Of a DNA stretch of 9,532 nt, positions 1 through 5,992 are shown one piece after another. The position numbers and the translations under genes were made by a program. The notes beneath the pieces were generated by a model. The model saw nothing but the letters and a program-made list of their open reading frames with translations, ran no database searches and was not told the DNA's origin. Numbering within the stretch: position 1 is the first letter of the stretch; each line of letters begins with the position of its first letter. Origin of the DNA: Sulfurovum sp. (GTDB taxonomy: Bacteria; Campylobacterota; Campylobacteria; Campylobacterales; Sulfurovaceae); NCBI GenBank assembly GCA_003978395.1, contig QNZV01000171.1, positions 1-9,532 of the forward strand, written 5' to 3'.

Positions 1-936
1 CATAAAGTTCATAAGTTTATCTACAGGACGCATAATAATCCAAGCATAAGCAAAAATAGCCAACATCTTACCAATAGTCAATAGACCTAAAAGTACCATC
101 AAAATACCCATTGACCTAAAAATATCATGTGAATACATAATTAACATACGTGAAAATTCTAGTGCCATTTCACTTTTTAATCCAAACTGATAGCCTCTAT
201 CTCGTATCTCTTTTGCTTTATTATCAATATCGTTTAAAAAATAAGCTTCACGATTTTGTACACGAATTTGATTATAAAGCTCCAAACTTTCAGTGAGTGA
301 ATTTTGAAAAATCTCTATCGCTTTATTCTCTTTTTTCTTAATTTTAGCTACCTTTCTAAAAACATGCAGATAGAAACTCATAACCAAAGGATTAAGAAAT
401 AAAATAACCAAGGCTAACTGCCAATTTAAATACAAAATAACCAAAGAGATACTAATAAGGGTTAAGAGTTCCACCACTATCTCACCTACCGAAGAGGCTA
501 CAAACTTATCTACGGTATCTACGTCGGTAATGACTTTTGCCGAAACAGCACCCGAACCCAACATATCATACTCACTCATAGAGACGGTTTGTAGATGATT
601 AAGGAGTTGTTTACGAATCACATACGTTACCTCTTTTGAAATTTTGGTAAAGAGTCGAATATGTAAAAGATTTAAGAGCAGAGAGATTGCTTTTAAAAAA
701 AGTGTTATTAATAAAACTGTCAAAATATAATACTCAGGAGAGCCAATAGTTAAATAGTGGTCAATGGTGTGGGTAATAGTACCCCCTTTTCCTAAAATAA
801 TCTCATCAATGAGAAGAGGAATTAAAAGAGGAACAGGAATGGTTAACATGGTGGATAGGATAGCTACTAAATTTGCTCCTATTAAAATTTTTTTATGTTT
901 AGAGATTTCCTCTAAAATAGATTTGATACTAATCAT
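1..936 (-). CDS. ABC exporter, transmembrane domain (partial, C-terminus beyond left edge)
   Basis: The frame is open from ATG at 936 to the window edge (312 codons), so only the N-terminal part is seen. Hydrophobic segments lie at about residues 17-45, 69-92, 153-185 and 274-302. Between them is the charged cytoplasmic helix typical of ABC exporter membrane domains, with a GSGAVSAKVITDVDTVDKF stretch (residues 127-145) matching the family pattern of Gly, then Asp-Val-Asp-Thr-Val before helix 3. The RPVDKLMNF stretch at the cut is where exporters leave the last helix for the linker to the ATP-binding domain, so Walker A, the ABC signature and Walker B should lie just outside the window. AAAGGG about 8 bases before the ATG supports the start. 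The product would be an inner-membrane half-transporter of the MsbA/lipid or peptide exporter type; substrate unknown. It is divergent from the lipoprotein gene at 1028. Confidence 0.85.
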   Translation of the reverse strand, partial: MISIKSILEEISKHKKILIGANLVAILSTMLTIPVPLLIPLLIDEIILGKGGTITHTIDHYLTIGSPEYYILTVLLITLFLKAISLLLNLLHIRLFTKISKEVTYVIRKQLLNHLQTVSMSEYDMLGSGAVSAKVITDVDTVDKFVASSVGEIVVELLTLISISLVILYLNWQLALVILFLNPLVMSFYLHVFRKVAKIKKKENKAIEIFQNSLTESLELYNQIRVQNREAYFLNDIDNKAKEIRDRGYQFGLKSEMALEFSRMLIMYSHDIFRSMGILMVLLGLLTIGKMLAIFAYAWIIMRPVDKLMNFM

Positions 937-958
937 TACAAACCCTTTTTTTAGCCAA

Positions 959-967
959 ACAATAGCA
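959..967 (-). promoter_or_regulatory. Candidate extended -10 for the ABC exporter gene
   Basis: On the minus strand this reads TGCTATTGT, an extended -10 (TG, one base, TATTGT) 22 bases before the ATG at 936. No clear -35 is visible, which is common in Campylobacterota promoters. Weak on its own; position and orientation are right. Confidence 0.35.
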
Positions 968-971
968 TAAC

Positions 972-994
972 TTTATTAACTACTAATTAATAAA
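972..994. repeat. 8-bp perfect inverted repeat between divergent genes
   Basis: TTTATTAA (972-979) and TTAATAAA (987-994) are perfect inverted copies separated by 7 bases. The repeat sits between the two divergent -10 elements (959-967 and 999-1007), a good place for an operator shared by both genes. The arms are pure A/T, so chance is a real alternative in this composition. Confidence 0.35.
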
Positions 995-998
995 AATC

Positions 999-1007
999 TG
1001 TTATAAT
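999..1007 (+). promoter_or_regulatory. Extended -10 promoter of the redoxin lipoprotein gene
   Basis: TGTTATAAT is a perfect -10 hexamer (1002-1007) with an extended TG, about 20 bases before the ATG at 1028. The same nonamer precedes the LysM gene (2662-2670). No good -35 is present at the expected distance. Confidence 0.6.
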
Positions 1008-1027
1008 CGTATAAAAAAGAGTCTATT

Positions 1028-1648
1028 ATGATAGTAAAAATATTAACTGCAATGCTTATTGCTTTACTCCTTACTTCTTGTTCTTCATCTGAAACAGATG
1101 ATACAAATAAATCTGTTGAGAAACAACAAAAAGTAGAAAAAAAAGAGCCTATAGCCCAAGAAAATCGTCCAGAAAAAACAACAACAAATCAGACAACACT
1201 TAAAAAGTCTATCTTAACCATAAAGACTCTTGATGGAAAAGAGATTCATGTAGATGAAGCTCTTTCAGGCTTAACATTTCAAGAGTATAAAAACAAAACT
1301 GTTTTTGTAATATTCTTTGGATATAGATGTCCTCCATGTATTCAAGAGATGCCACATCTTATAGAGTTAATGAAAAAGAATCATCCAGACTTAGAGATTA
1401 TTGCACTTGAAGTACAAGGACTGAACAAAGAGAAGTTAGTAGATTATCAAAAGAGAAGAGGTCTTAACTACACCTTGGCAGTGGGCAAAGAAAACAATCC
1501 GTTTATAAATTATATCGCTTCCAGAGCTCAATGGCAAGGTTCTATTCCATTTTTTATAGCATTTGATAAAAAAGGCGAAGTGAAAGTTGTTCATGTAGGT
1601 GCATTAAATAGCCAACAACTCAATAGCGTCTATCAAGACCTTAAATAG
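1028..1648 (+). CDS. Thioredoxin-fold (TlpA/redoxin-like) lipoprotein
   Basis: A 206-residue protein with an N-terminal signal and lipobox LTSC (lipidated Cys18), followed by a charged, low-complexity linker (about residues 19-60) that would hold the domain away from the membrane. The thioredoxin fold starts near residue 62. It has a hydrophobic strand TVFVIFFGY, the redox centre CPPC at 101-104 opening a helix, and the cis-proline loop SIPFF (Pro174) followed by FDKKGE, the usual beta-turn between the last strands. CxxC plus cis-Pro supports an active thiol-disulfide oxidoreductase on the periplasmic side of a membrane. Known TlpA/ResA-type proteins reduce disulfides in cytochrome c maturation or protect against oxidants; no partner gene here shows which applies. 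The Shine-Dalgarno is weak (AAGAG about 6 bases upstream). Transcribed alone; ends in a hairpin shared with the convergent neighbour. Confidence 0.88.
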   Translation: MIVKILTAMLIALLLTSCSSSETDDTNKSVEKQQKVEKKEPIAQENRPEKTTTNQTTLKKSILTIKTLDGKEIHVDEALSGLTFQEYKNKTVFVIFFGYRCPPCIQEMPHLIELMKKNHPDLEIIALEVQGLNKEKLVDYQKRRGLNYTLAVGKENNPFINYIASRAQWQGSIPFFIAFDKKGEVKVVHVGALNSQQLNSVYQDLK

Positions 1649-1669
1649 AGAGGAGTCTACTCCTCTTTT
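1647..1669. terminator. Hairpin terminator between convergent genes
   Basis: AGAGGAG (1649-1655), loop TCTA, CTCCTCT (1660-1666), followed by TTT on the plus strand. The 7-bp perfect stem extends by two weaker pairs. It starts inside the stop codon of the lipoprotein gene and reaches the stop of the minus-strand gene. The T-run is better for the plus direction, but the site probably works both ways. Confidence 0.75.
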
Positions 1670-2480
1670 AAAACTCTTCTACTCTTCTCTTTGCCATCAT
1701 AGAACCAATAGCAATCATAATCGTAAAAATATACATTAAAATAATCATCAGAATATTACCAATAATAGGTAAACCACTTAAATTTGTCAATAGCCCTATA
1801 ATAAACGAAAAAAAGAAAATAAGCAAAATAATAAACAATCCAAAAATAGAAACGTATTTAAAATATGATGATTGAAAAGAGGAACGCCATACATCAATAG
1901 AAAAGAGTGTGAATACTGCATTAAATCCTTCTTTAATGCCATTTGCCATAATAATATTTGCTTGAACCAATGGTTGAACATAAGATAGAATTAGAGCAAT
2001 TATAAGTATTGGATAACCCAATATAAAGAAAGCATTGAAGAAAGAGTAAGGTTGTTGGTTAATAAGCCCCATACTACTACCAACTAATCCAAATAGAATT
2101 ACACCTACTAAAGATAAAACAATCCATCCCATATAGACCCCAAAAGCTGTGGCAACATGCTGTGTCAAAAGAGTGTCAATACTACTCTCTTTAATCTCGT
2201 TGATATAGCTTTTAATATCTTGACTCTCATAAAAGGTTTTTCCAACGTGTATCTGTATAACCAAACCAAAAATAGTTGACAAGACCATAAAAATCAAACT
2301 AGCAATTGGAATTATTCCAAAAAGATTTAGAGCAACAAATATAATCATTGCTGTTAATGTAAATTTTTGATTGAGAGTAATAAACTCCCATCCTAAACGA
2401 AAGGTATTTTTGATAGGTTCAACACTAAGTGCTTCATCTATAAGTCTTATGTCACTTTTTTGAATACTATTTTTATACAT
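1668..2480 (-). CDS. Six-helix membrane protein of unknown function
   Basis: I do not recognise this 270-residue protein. It has a hydrophilic N-terminus of about 38 residues, then hydrophobic segments near residues 41-59, 61-80, 113-135, 149-170, 209-232 and 238-260, ending in the basic-acidic tail KRRVEEF. The helices are rich in Ile, Phe and Gly with few buried charges, and there are no obvious catalytic or metal-binding motifs, so a structural or small-transporter role cannot be told apart. The N-terminal IDEALSVEPIKNTFRLGWEF stretch looks like an amphipathic region before the first helix. AAGGAT 7-8 bases before the ATG supports the start. It has its own upstream region with a conspicuous inverted repeat (2482-2512) and converges on the lipoprotein gene, so it appears monocistronic. 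Confidence 0.8.
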   Translation of the reverse strand: MYKNSIQKSDIRLIDEALSVEPIKNTFRLGWEFITLNQKFTLTAMIIFVALNLFGIIPIASLIFMVLSTIFGLVIQIHVGKTFYESQDIKSYINEIKESSIDTLLTQHVATAFGVYMGWIVLSLVGVILFGLVGSSMGLINQQPYSFFNAFFILGYPILIIALILSYVQPLVQANIIMANGIKEGFNAVFTLFSIDVWRSSFQSSYFKYVSIFGLFIILLIFFFSFIIGLLTNLSGLPIIGNILMIILMYIFTIMIAIGSMMAKRRVEEF

Positions 2481-2481
2481 T

Positions 2482-2512
2482 AATAATCCTTAAAATTTTA
2501 TAAAGGATTATT
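2482..2512. repeat. 10-bp perfect inverted repeat covering the ribosome binding site of the membrane-protein gene
   Basis: AATAATCCTT (2482-2491) and AAGGATTATT (2503-2512) are perfect inverted copies 11 bases apart. On the minus strand the proximal arm contains the AAGGAT Shine-Dalgarno of the gene starting at 2480, and the distal arm touches the candidate -10 at 2510-2515. It could be a protein operator across the transcription start or, if the message starts upstream of 2512, an RNA hairpin hiding the ribosome binding site. Confidence 0.55.
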
Positions 2513-2518
2513 GTAGCA
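2510..2518 (-). promoter_or_regulatory. Candidate extended -10 for the membrane-protein gene
   Basis: On the minus strand this reads TGCTACAAT, an extended -10, placing the start of transcription near 2503, inside the inverted repeat 2482-2512. No strong -35 is seen. Confidence 0.4.
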
Positions 2519-2523
2519 TAAAG

Positions 2524-2581
2524 ACGATTTACAAACAGCAAAGCATCTTTAAAAGATTTACTTCTTGAAGCTATAAATCGT
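2524..2581. repeat. Nested inverted repeats in the 2481-2697 gap
   Basis: ACGATTTA (2524-2531) pairs with TAAATCGT (2574-2581). Inside lie two smaller symmetric pieces, ATCTTTAAAAGAT (2545-2557) and CTTCTTGAAG (2561-2570). A second GATTTA at 2555-2560 competes for the same TAAATC. This could be a branched RNA or an operator cluster upstream of either gene; no function can be assigned. Confidence 0.3.
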
Positions 2582-2629
2582 AGTGCCTCTATAAATATCA
2601 AAGAAAAAATCATTATTACTTTTAATATA

Positions 2630-2645
2630 GGACTAAGGACTAAGG
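2630..2645. repeat. Short tandem repeat GGACTAA x2 plus GG
   Basis: GGACTAA occurs twice head to tail (2630-2636, 2637-2643) and is followed by GG, 17 bases before the -10 nonamer of the LysM gene, where a -35 would be. It could be an activator site or a slippage product. Confidence 0.35.
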
Positions 2646-2661
2646 TATTTCTAACTCTCTA

Positions 2662-2670
2662 TGTTATAAT
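2662..2670 (+). promoter_or_regulatory. Extended -10 promoter of the LysM gene
   Basis: TGTTATAAT, identical to the nonamer before the gene at 1028, lies 27 bases before the ATG at 2698. The 2642-2647 region has no -35 consensus. Confidence 0.6.
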
Positions 2671-2697
2671 TAAAAAAATCATCATGGGAAGTGAAAA

Positions 2698-3753
2698 ATG
2701 GCATACATAAAAGATGAAGAGATAGAGATAGTAAAACGTATAGAGACTCCTAGAAGAGGGGAAGAAGTAGAAGAAGAAATTCTATATACAAATGAAGTAG
2801 TAACTCAAAATATAGAGTACCAAGAAGAAGAGGAGGAAACAAGCTCTAATAAAATTTTACCAATACTATTTGGAATTACAACTATTGGAATTATGGGTTA
2901 CTTAGGACTCAACTATTTAAAAAAAGACCCTACAAATATAACAAGTACAAACAGTAAACAAGAGGTTACTACTTATATTGAAGAGTTGGCAATTAAAAAA
3001 GATTCTTATAAAATTGAAGAAGATGTAATTGCTGAATTATCTACTATAAAAAATCAAATAGAATCAAAAAAACAACAAGAGATTTCTAAACCTATTACAA
3101 AAAATATAGAAAATCACTCTAAAGAGATAGCCCAAAAAGAGGTAGTTGTTCCAAAAGAAGAGATAGCTAAACAAGAACTCATTATTCATGAAAAAAAGGT
3201 AGCCCCAAAAGAGCTGGTTGATCCAAAAGAAAAAATAGCCAAAAAAGAAGAGATAGATAAACAAGAGTTAATTCTTCAAATGAAAGAGATAGAAGAAGAC
3301 GAAATGGTTATTTCAAAAGAAAGAATTGTTCCAGAAGAAAAAATTACTCCAAAAGAAAAAATTGTTCCAAAAAAGATAATAAAAAAGAGTAGACTCCAAT
3401 ATGAAACTATAAAACCAAATATATACACTGTTAAAAAAGGAGACTCATTGGTCTCTATTTCTAAAAGATTTTATGGTAATCCTATGGATTACAGACGTAT
3501 TATAGATGCAAATTCACGAATAAGAAGCAAAAAAACACCTCTTCATTTTGGGGCAAAAATTATAATCCCTAGAAAAGATAATAAAACAACCAGAAGATTT
3601 ATTATTGTAGAAAAAGGAGATACTTTAGCTTCAATTTCAAAAGAAATTTACGGAAGTAGAGATAAAATTTTAAAAATAGTTAGAGCAAACTACAGAATTA
3701 AAACGAAACATTCTACACTTCATATTGGGCAAAAAGTATATGTACCTAAATAG
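2698..3753 (+). CDS. Single-pass membrane protein with two C-terminal LysM domains
   Basis: A 351-residue protein in four parts. Residues 1-52 are a very acidic, presumably cytoplasmic tail (EEVEEE, EEEEET). Residues 53-72 form one transmembrane helix with no cleavage site. Residues 75-235 are a Lys/Glu-rich linker with a degenerate repeat around V-x-P-K-E-K-I. Residues 241-292 and 300-350 are two LysM domains, each with the family pattern (Y/I)-x-V-x-K-G-D-(S/T)-L-x-S-I-S-K ... Y-G and ending G-x-K-(I/V)-x-(I/V)-P. LysM domains bind N-acetylglucosamine-containing peptidoglycan, so the inferred job is to anchor or sense the wall from the inner membrane; there is no enzymatic domain. GGAAG 6 bases before the ATG supports the start. 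An ATG at 2684 is out of frame. Transcribed alone and convergent with the kinase operon. Confidence 0.85.
   Translation: MAYIKDEEIEIVKRIETPRRGEEVEEEILYTNEVVTQNIEYQEEEEETSSNKILPILFGITTIGIMGYLGLNYLKKDPTNITSTNSKQEVTTYIEELAIKKDSYKIEEDVIAELSTIKNQIESKKQQEISKPITKNIENHSKEIAQKEVVVPKEEIAKQELIIHEKKVAPKELVDPKEKIAKKEEIDKQELILQMKEIEEDEMVISKERIVPEEKITPKEKIVPKKIIKKSRLQYETIKPNIYTVKKGDSLVSISKRFYGNPMDYRRIIDANSRIRSKKTPLHFGAKIIIPRKDNKTTRRFIIVEKGDTLASISKEIYGSRDKILKIVRANYRIKTKHSTLHIGQKVYVPK
3139..3375 (+). repeat. Degenerate charged repeat in the LysM linker
   Basis: The linker repeats short units such as VVPKEEIAKQELI, VAPKELVDPKEKIAKKEEI, IVPEEKI, ITPKEKI and IVPKK, with K/E-rich segments punctuated by Pro every 7-11 residues. 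At DNA level the CCAAAAGAA motif recurs. This suggests expansion by slippage or unequal recombination and an extended, coiled or polyampholyte spacer. Confidence 0.55.
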
Positions 3754-3754
3754 A

Positions 3755-3780
3755 TAGAGAAGAGTTTAACTCTTTCTCTA
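3755..3780. terminator. Hairpin between convergent LysM and kinase genes
   Basis: TAGAGAAGAG (3755-3764) faces CTCTTTCTCTA (3770-3780), an inverted repeat with one bulged T and a short TTTAA loop. It begins right after the LysM stop and includes the stop codon of the minus-strand gene. There is no long T-run on either side, so termination strength is uncertain. Confidence 0.5.
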
Positions 3781-5085
3781 ATACCTTACTAATCTCTGAG
3801 CGAATCTTGTATCTATACAAGCTTCCATCTTTTCAAACATAGCATAATACCCAAGAAGCGTTCTATCTACAAAAATATACTCTTCATTCATATTATGGAC
3901 AGCCGTTATACTCTTTTTTTGAACCTCCATAATAATATTAAAACCACGTTCTGAAAAATCACTGTTCTCTTTAAAGTCATAAAAATCTTCATTAAAAATC
4001 TCTATGTAAATTCTATCAAGTGGTTTAATTACCTCTTGATAAAACTCCAACATCTTTTTGGGGGTATCATCATCTATCATTCTTAACTCTGCATACTGTT
4101 TGGTTATCTCTTCATCAGGTAACTTATCCATCAATGAAACATGTAATTTTGAAAATGAGGTTAAAAAATCATCGTCTAATTTTTTTACGCAACCAAAATC
4201 TATAACTCCTAACTTTTTATTCTCCATAAAAATAAAATTACCAGGATTAGGGTCAGCATGAATCATCTGTATATGGTACAAGCCTATAAAAAAACTGTCA
4301 AATATCAATTGAGCATAATGGTTTCGCTCTTCTTGGCTTGGATTGGAGTCTAAAAACTCTTTAAAACTTCTTCCCTCCAAAAATGATGAGGTCAATACTT
4401 TTGTTGTAGAGTATTGACGTTCAATTTCAGGAATAACAATAAGGTCATGTTTTAAATTTTTATAAAAATATTCTGTATTATCAGCCTCTATCTCATAATC
4501 TACCTCTTCATGTAGACGTGCTTGAACCTCTTCTATCAGATGGTCAACATTTCCACCTTTTGCAAAACGTGTCAGTGCAAACTTTAAAACAGCCATATCG
4601 GAGTCTATGCTTTTAGCAATCCCAGGGTATTGAACTTTTACAGCAAATTTTTCACTAAGAAGCGTTGCTAAATGAACCTGCCCCAAACTCGCCGCCCCAA
4701 ATGCTTCAGTATCAAAACTTTCATAAACCTCTTGTGGGTAAGCACCCAACTCCTGTTTAATAATTTTTCGTATTAATGCTCTATTGATAGGTGGGATTGA
4801 GTTAAATGATTTACTAATCTCATCCAAGTACTCTTTTGGTAAAAAAGGCAAACCCAAAGCCACCTGTTGAGCAATTTTGACAGAGATACCTTTTAGTGTT
4901 CCTAAAGATTCAATAATCACTTTTGCTATCTCTTCATGGGTCTCTTTTTGGGACTCCTCTTTTCTCTTTTTACTCATAAAAGCTCTTTTGACTACCCCTT
5001 TTGATTGGGCTACACCAATTTTAAAGATTGCTTTTCCAACCACAGCACCTCTGGCTCTCTTGCTCGTTGGTATTTTATTTTGCAT
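3778..5085 (-). CDS. ABC1/UbiB (AarF) family atypical kinase
   Basis: A 435-residue protein with the ABC1 kinase-like core. Visible motifs: KIAQQ at 70-74, corresponding to the family KxGQ motif; the Ala-rich nucleotide loop FGAASLGQVHLA (129-140); the lysine of FAVKVQYPG (Lys150); the ExD motif in HEEVDYE (Glu194, Asp196); HADPNPGN (276-283) with the catalytic Asp and Asn; and the metal-binding DFG (297-299). UbiB/COQ8 relatives are ATPases that help quinone or lipid metabolism. Unlike UbiB, there are no C-terminal membrane helices, and Campylobacterota use menaquinone, so a ubiquinone role is unlikely. The Gly of KxGQ is Ala here. The gene overlaps the upstream TetR gene by 11 bases and has a strong GGGGAGG site, so the two are cotranscribed and probably translationally coupled. 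Substrate unknown. Confidence 0.88.
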   Translation of the reverse strand: MQNKIPTSKRARGAVVGKAIFKIGVAQSKGVVKRAFMSKKRKEESQKETHEEIAKVIIESLGTLKGISVKIAQQVALGLPFLPKEYLDEISKSFNSIPPINRALIRKIIKQELGAYPQEVYESFDTEAFGAASLGQVHLATLLSEKFAVKVQYPGIAKSIDSDMAVLKFALTRFAKGGNVDHLIEEVQARLHEEVDYEIEADNTEYFYKNLKHDLIVIPEIERQYSTTKVLTSSFLEGRSFKEFLDSNPSQEERNHYAQLIFDSFFIGLYHIQMIHADPNPGNFIFMENKKLGVIDFGCVKKLDDDFLTSFSKLHVSLMDKLPDEEITKQYAELRMIDDDTPKKMLEFYQEVIKPLDRIYIEIFNEDFYDFKENSDFSERGFNIIMEVQKKSITAVHNMNEEYIFVDRTLLGYYAMFEKMEACIDTRFAQRLVRY

Positions 5086-5815
5086 TTAAAACCTCCCCTA
5101 ACTTTCTTTTTATCTTAGAAAAACCACTCTGTTTGGTTGAAAACTTTTGTAAACCAGACAACATATGTGTCTTGAACATAAAAAGTCCAAGGTCATTGGC
5201 TTTTTGTAAAATATTTGAGTGTAACAATGCTTCAACTACCCCCATTGAGTTGTCTATAAACTGTGTAGTATTTTCAAACATCTCAGAATCATCTTTTATC
5301 CAATAAGCCACCACTGCAATATTATAATCCCAAAAAAGTTGAGGCATATACTCTTTGAAAGGTGGTTCACTTATCTCTTCTGCCTCTATAGCAATCTCTA
5401 ACATTTCAGAAACCATCTCCATAAATTTCTCTTTTGCCTCATAAATAAGCTCCATTGTTCCCATAGATGGGGTAAATGCCATCTGCATAATTTGGGTTAC
5501 AAACTCTCTATCTTCCAAATAGAACTCTAACTGTGTCTCAATAAGTGTTTGCAACTGTTCACGCAGAGTATAGGTATTAAAATCTTCAATATTCTGCAAA
5601 ATTTGACTGGTCTCAATAAGTTTTTGTTCTATATAAAAATAGAGAATTTTCTCTTTACTCGGAAAATAATTATAGATTGTTGGATTAGAGACACCTGCCT
5701 CTTTTGCTATCTCTCGAAGGGAAGCATTTTTATACCCTTTAATCGTCATAAGCTCTACAGCTGACTCTAAAATTTTAATTTTTGTTCTCTCTTTTGCTGA
5801 TTGTGATACCTTCAT
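5075..5815 (-). CDS. TetR family transcriptional regulator
   Basis: The first 60 residues are a typical TetR DNA-binding domain: helix RTKIKILESAVELMTIKGY, then the helix-turn-helix ASLREIAKEAGVSNPTIYNYF followed by PSKEKIL. The remaining ~185 residues are a helical ligand-binding and dimer domain with no recognisable ligand signature. The frame also has an ATG at 5824, but the only good Shine-Dalgarno (TAGGA) sits directly against that codon and 8 bases before the ATG at 5815, so I use 5815 (246 residues). It is first in an operon with the ABC1 kinase and divergent from the CAP-domain gene. TetR proteins usually repress their own promoter, and the promoter at 5846-5874 has palindromic elements that could be the operator, so autoregulation of the pair is likely but inferred. 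Effector unknown. Confidence 0.88.
   Translation of the reverse strand: MKVSQSAKERTKIKILESAVELMTIKGYKNASLREIAKEAGVSNPTIYNYFPSKEKILYFYIEQKLIETSQILQNIEDFNTYTLREQLQTLIETQLEFYLEDREFVTQIMQMAFTPSMGTMELIYEAKEKFMEMVSEMLEIAIEAEEISEPPFKEYMPQLFWDYNIAVVAYWIKDDSEMFENTTQFIDNSMGVVEALLHSNILQKANDLGLFMFKTHMLSGLQKFSTKQSGFSKIKRKLGEVLNAK
5091..5098 (-). promoter_or_regulatory. Strong ribosome binding site of the ABC1 kinase gene
   Basis: On the minus strand GGGGAGGT lies 5-6 bases before the ATG at 5085 and within the last codons of the TetR gene. It is by far the strongest Shine-Dalgarno in the window, suggesting the kinase is translated well independently of coupling. Confidence 0.75.
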
Positions 5816-5823
5816 AAAATACA

Positions 5824-5828
5824 TCCTA
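5824..5828 (-). promoter_or_regulatory. Ribosome binding site deciding the TetR start
   Basis: Minus-strand TAGGA ends 8 bases before the ATG at 5815 but overlaps the alternative ATG at 5822-5824. The spacing favours the downstream start. Confidence 0.55.
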
Positions 5829-5845
5829 TTTACAATATTTAAAAA

Positions 5846-5874
5846 AGTATACTATAAATACATATATTTGTCAA
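5846..5874 (-). promoter_or_regulatory. Sigma-70 promoter of the TetR-kinase operon with operator-like palindromes
   Basis: On the minus strand there is a perfect -35 TTGACA (5869-5874), a 17-base spacer and -10 TATACT (5846-5851), the most canonical promoter in the window. The -10 is embedded in the 8-bp palindrome AGTATACT (5846-5853), and the spacer holds AAATA-TATG-TATTT, an inverted repeat. Palindromes overlapping -10 and spacer are where TetR-type autorepressors commonly bind. Confidence 0.75.
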
Positions 5875-5948
5875 TTTTTATATAGTTATTTAAAATAATT
5901 ATAATTTTATTTATTTTTTAATTAATTATTGTTTATTATTATTTTATA

Positions 5949-5957
5949 TGATATAAT
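5949..5957 (+). promoter_or_regulatory. Extended -10 promoter of the CAP-domain gene
   Basis: TGATATAAT, an extended -10 with a perfect TATAAT (5952-5957), lies 35 bases before the ATG at 5993, preceded by about 70 bases of nearly pure A/T. Confidence 0.55.
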
Positions 5958-5980
5958 GATTATGGAAAAATAATACGACA

Positions 5981-5989
5981 AAGGAAAAA
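5981..5989 (+). promoter_or_regulatory. Ribosome binding site of the CAP gene, complementary to the small RNA loops
   Basis: AAGGAAAAA contains the Shine-Dalgarno AAGGA 7 bases before the ATG. All nine bases are complementary to TTTTTCCTT in the second small RNA candidate (7626-7634), and eight to TTTTTCCT in the first. With a two-base bulge, pairing can continue into GAT of the start codon. Confidence 0.5.
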
Positions 5990-5992
5990 TAG

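Noticed and set aside
764..970. Plus-strand open frame of 68 codons
   Set aside because: It lies antisense within the N-terminal coding region of the ABC exporter and resembles no protein.
5028..5306. Plus-strand open frame of 92 codons
   Set aside because: It is antisense to the TetR/kinase junction; it is a by-product of the AT-rich coding frames opposite.
5875..5950. Very AT-rich stretch as a replication origin or unwinding element
   Set aside because: No DnaA-box-like repeats or replication genes are nearby; it is better explained as upstream promoter DNA of the CAP gene.
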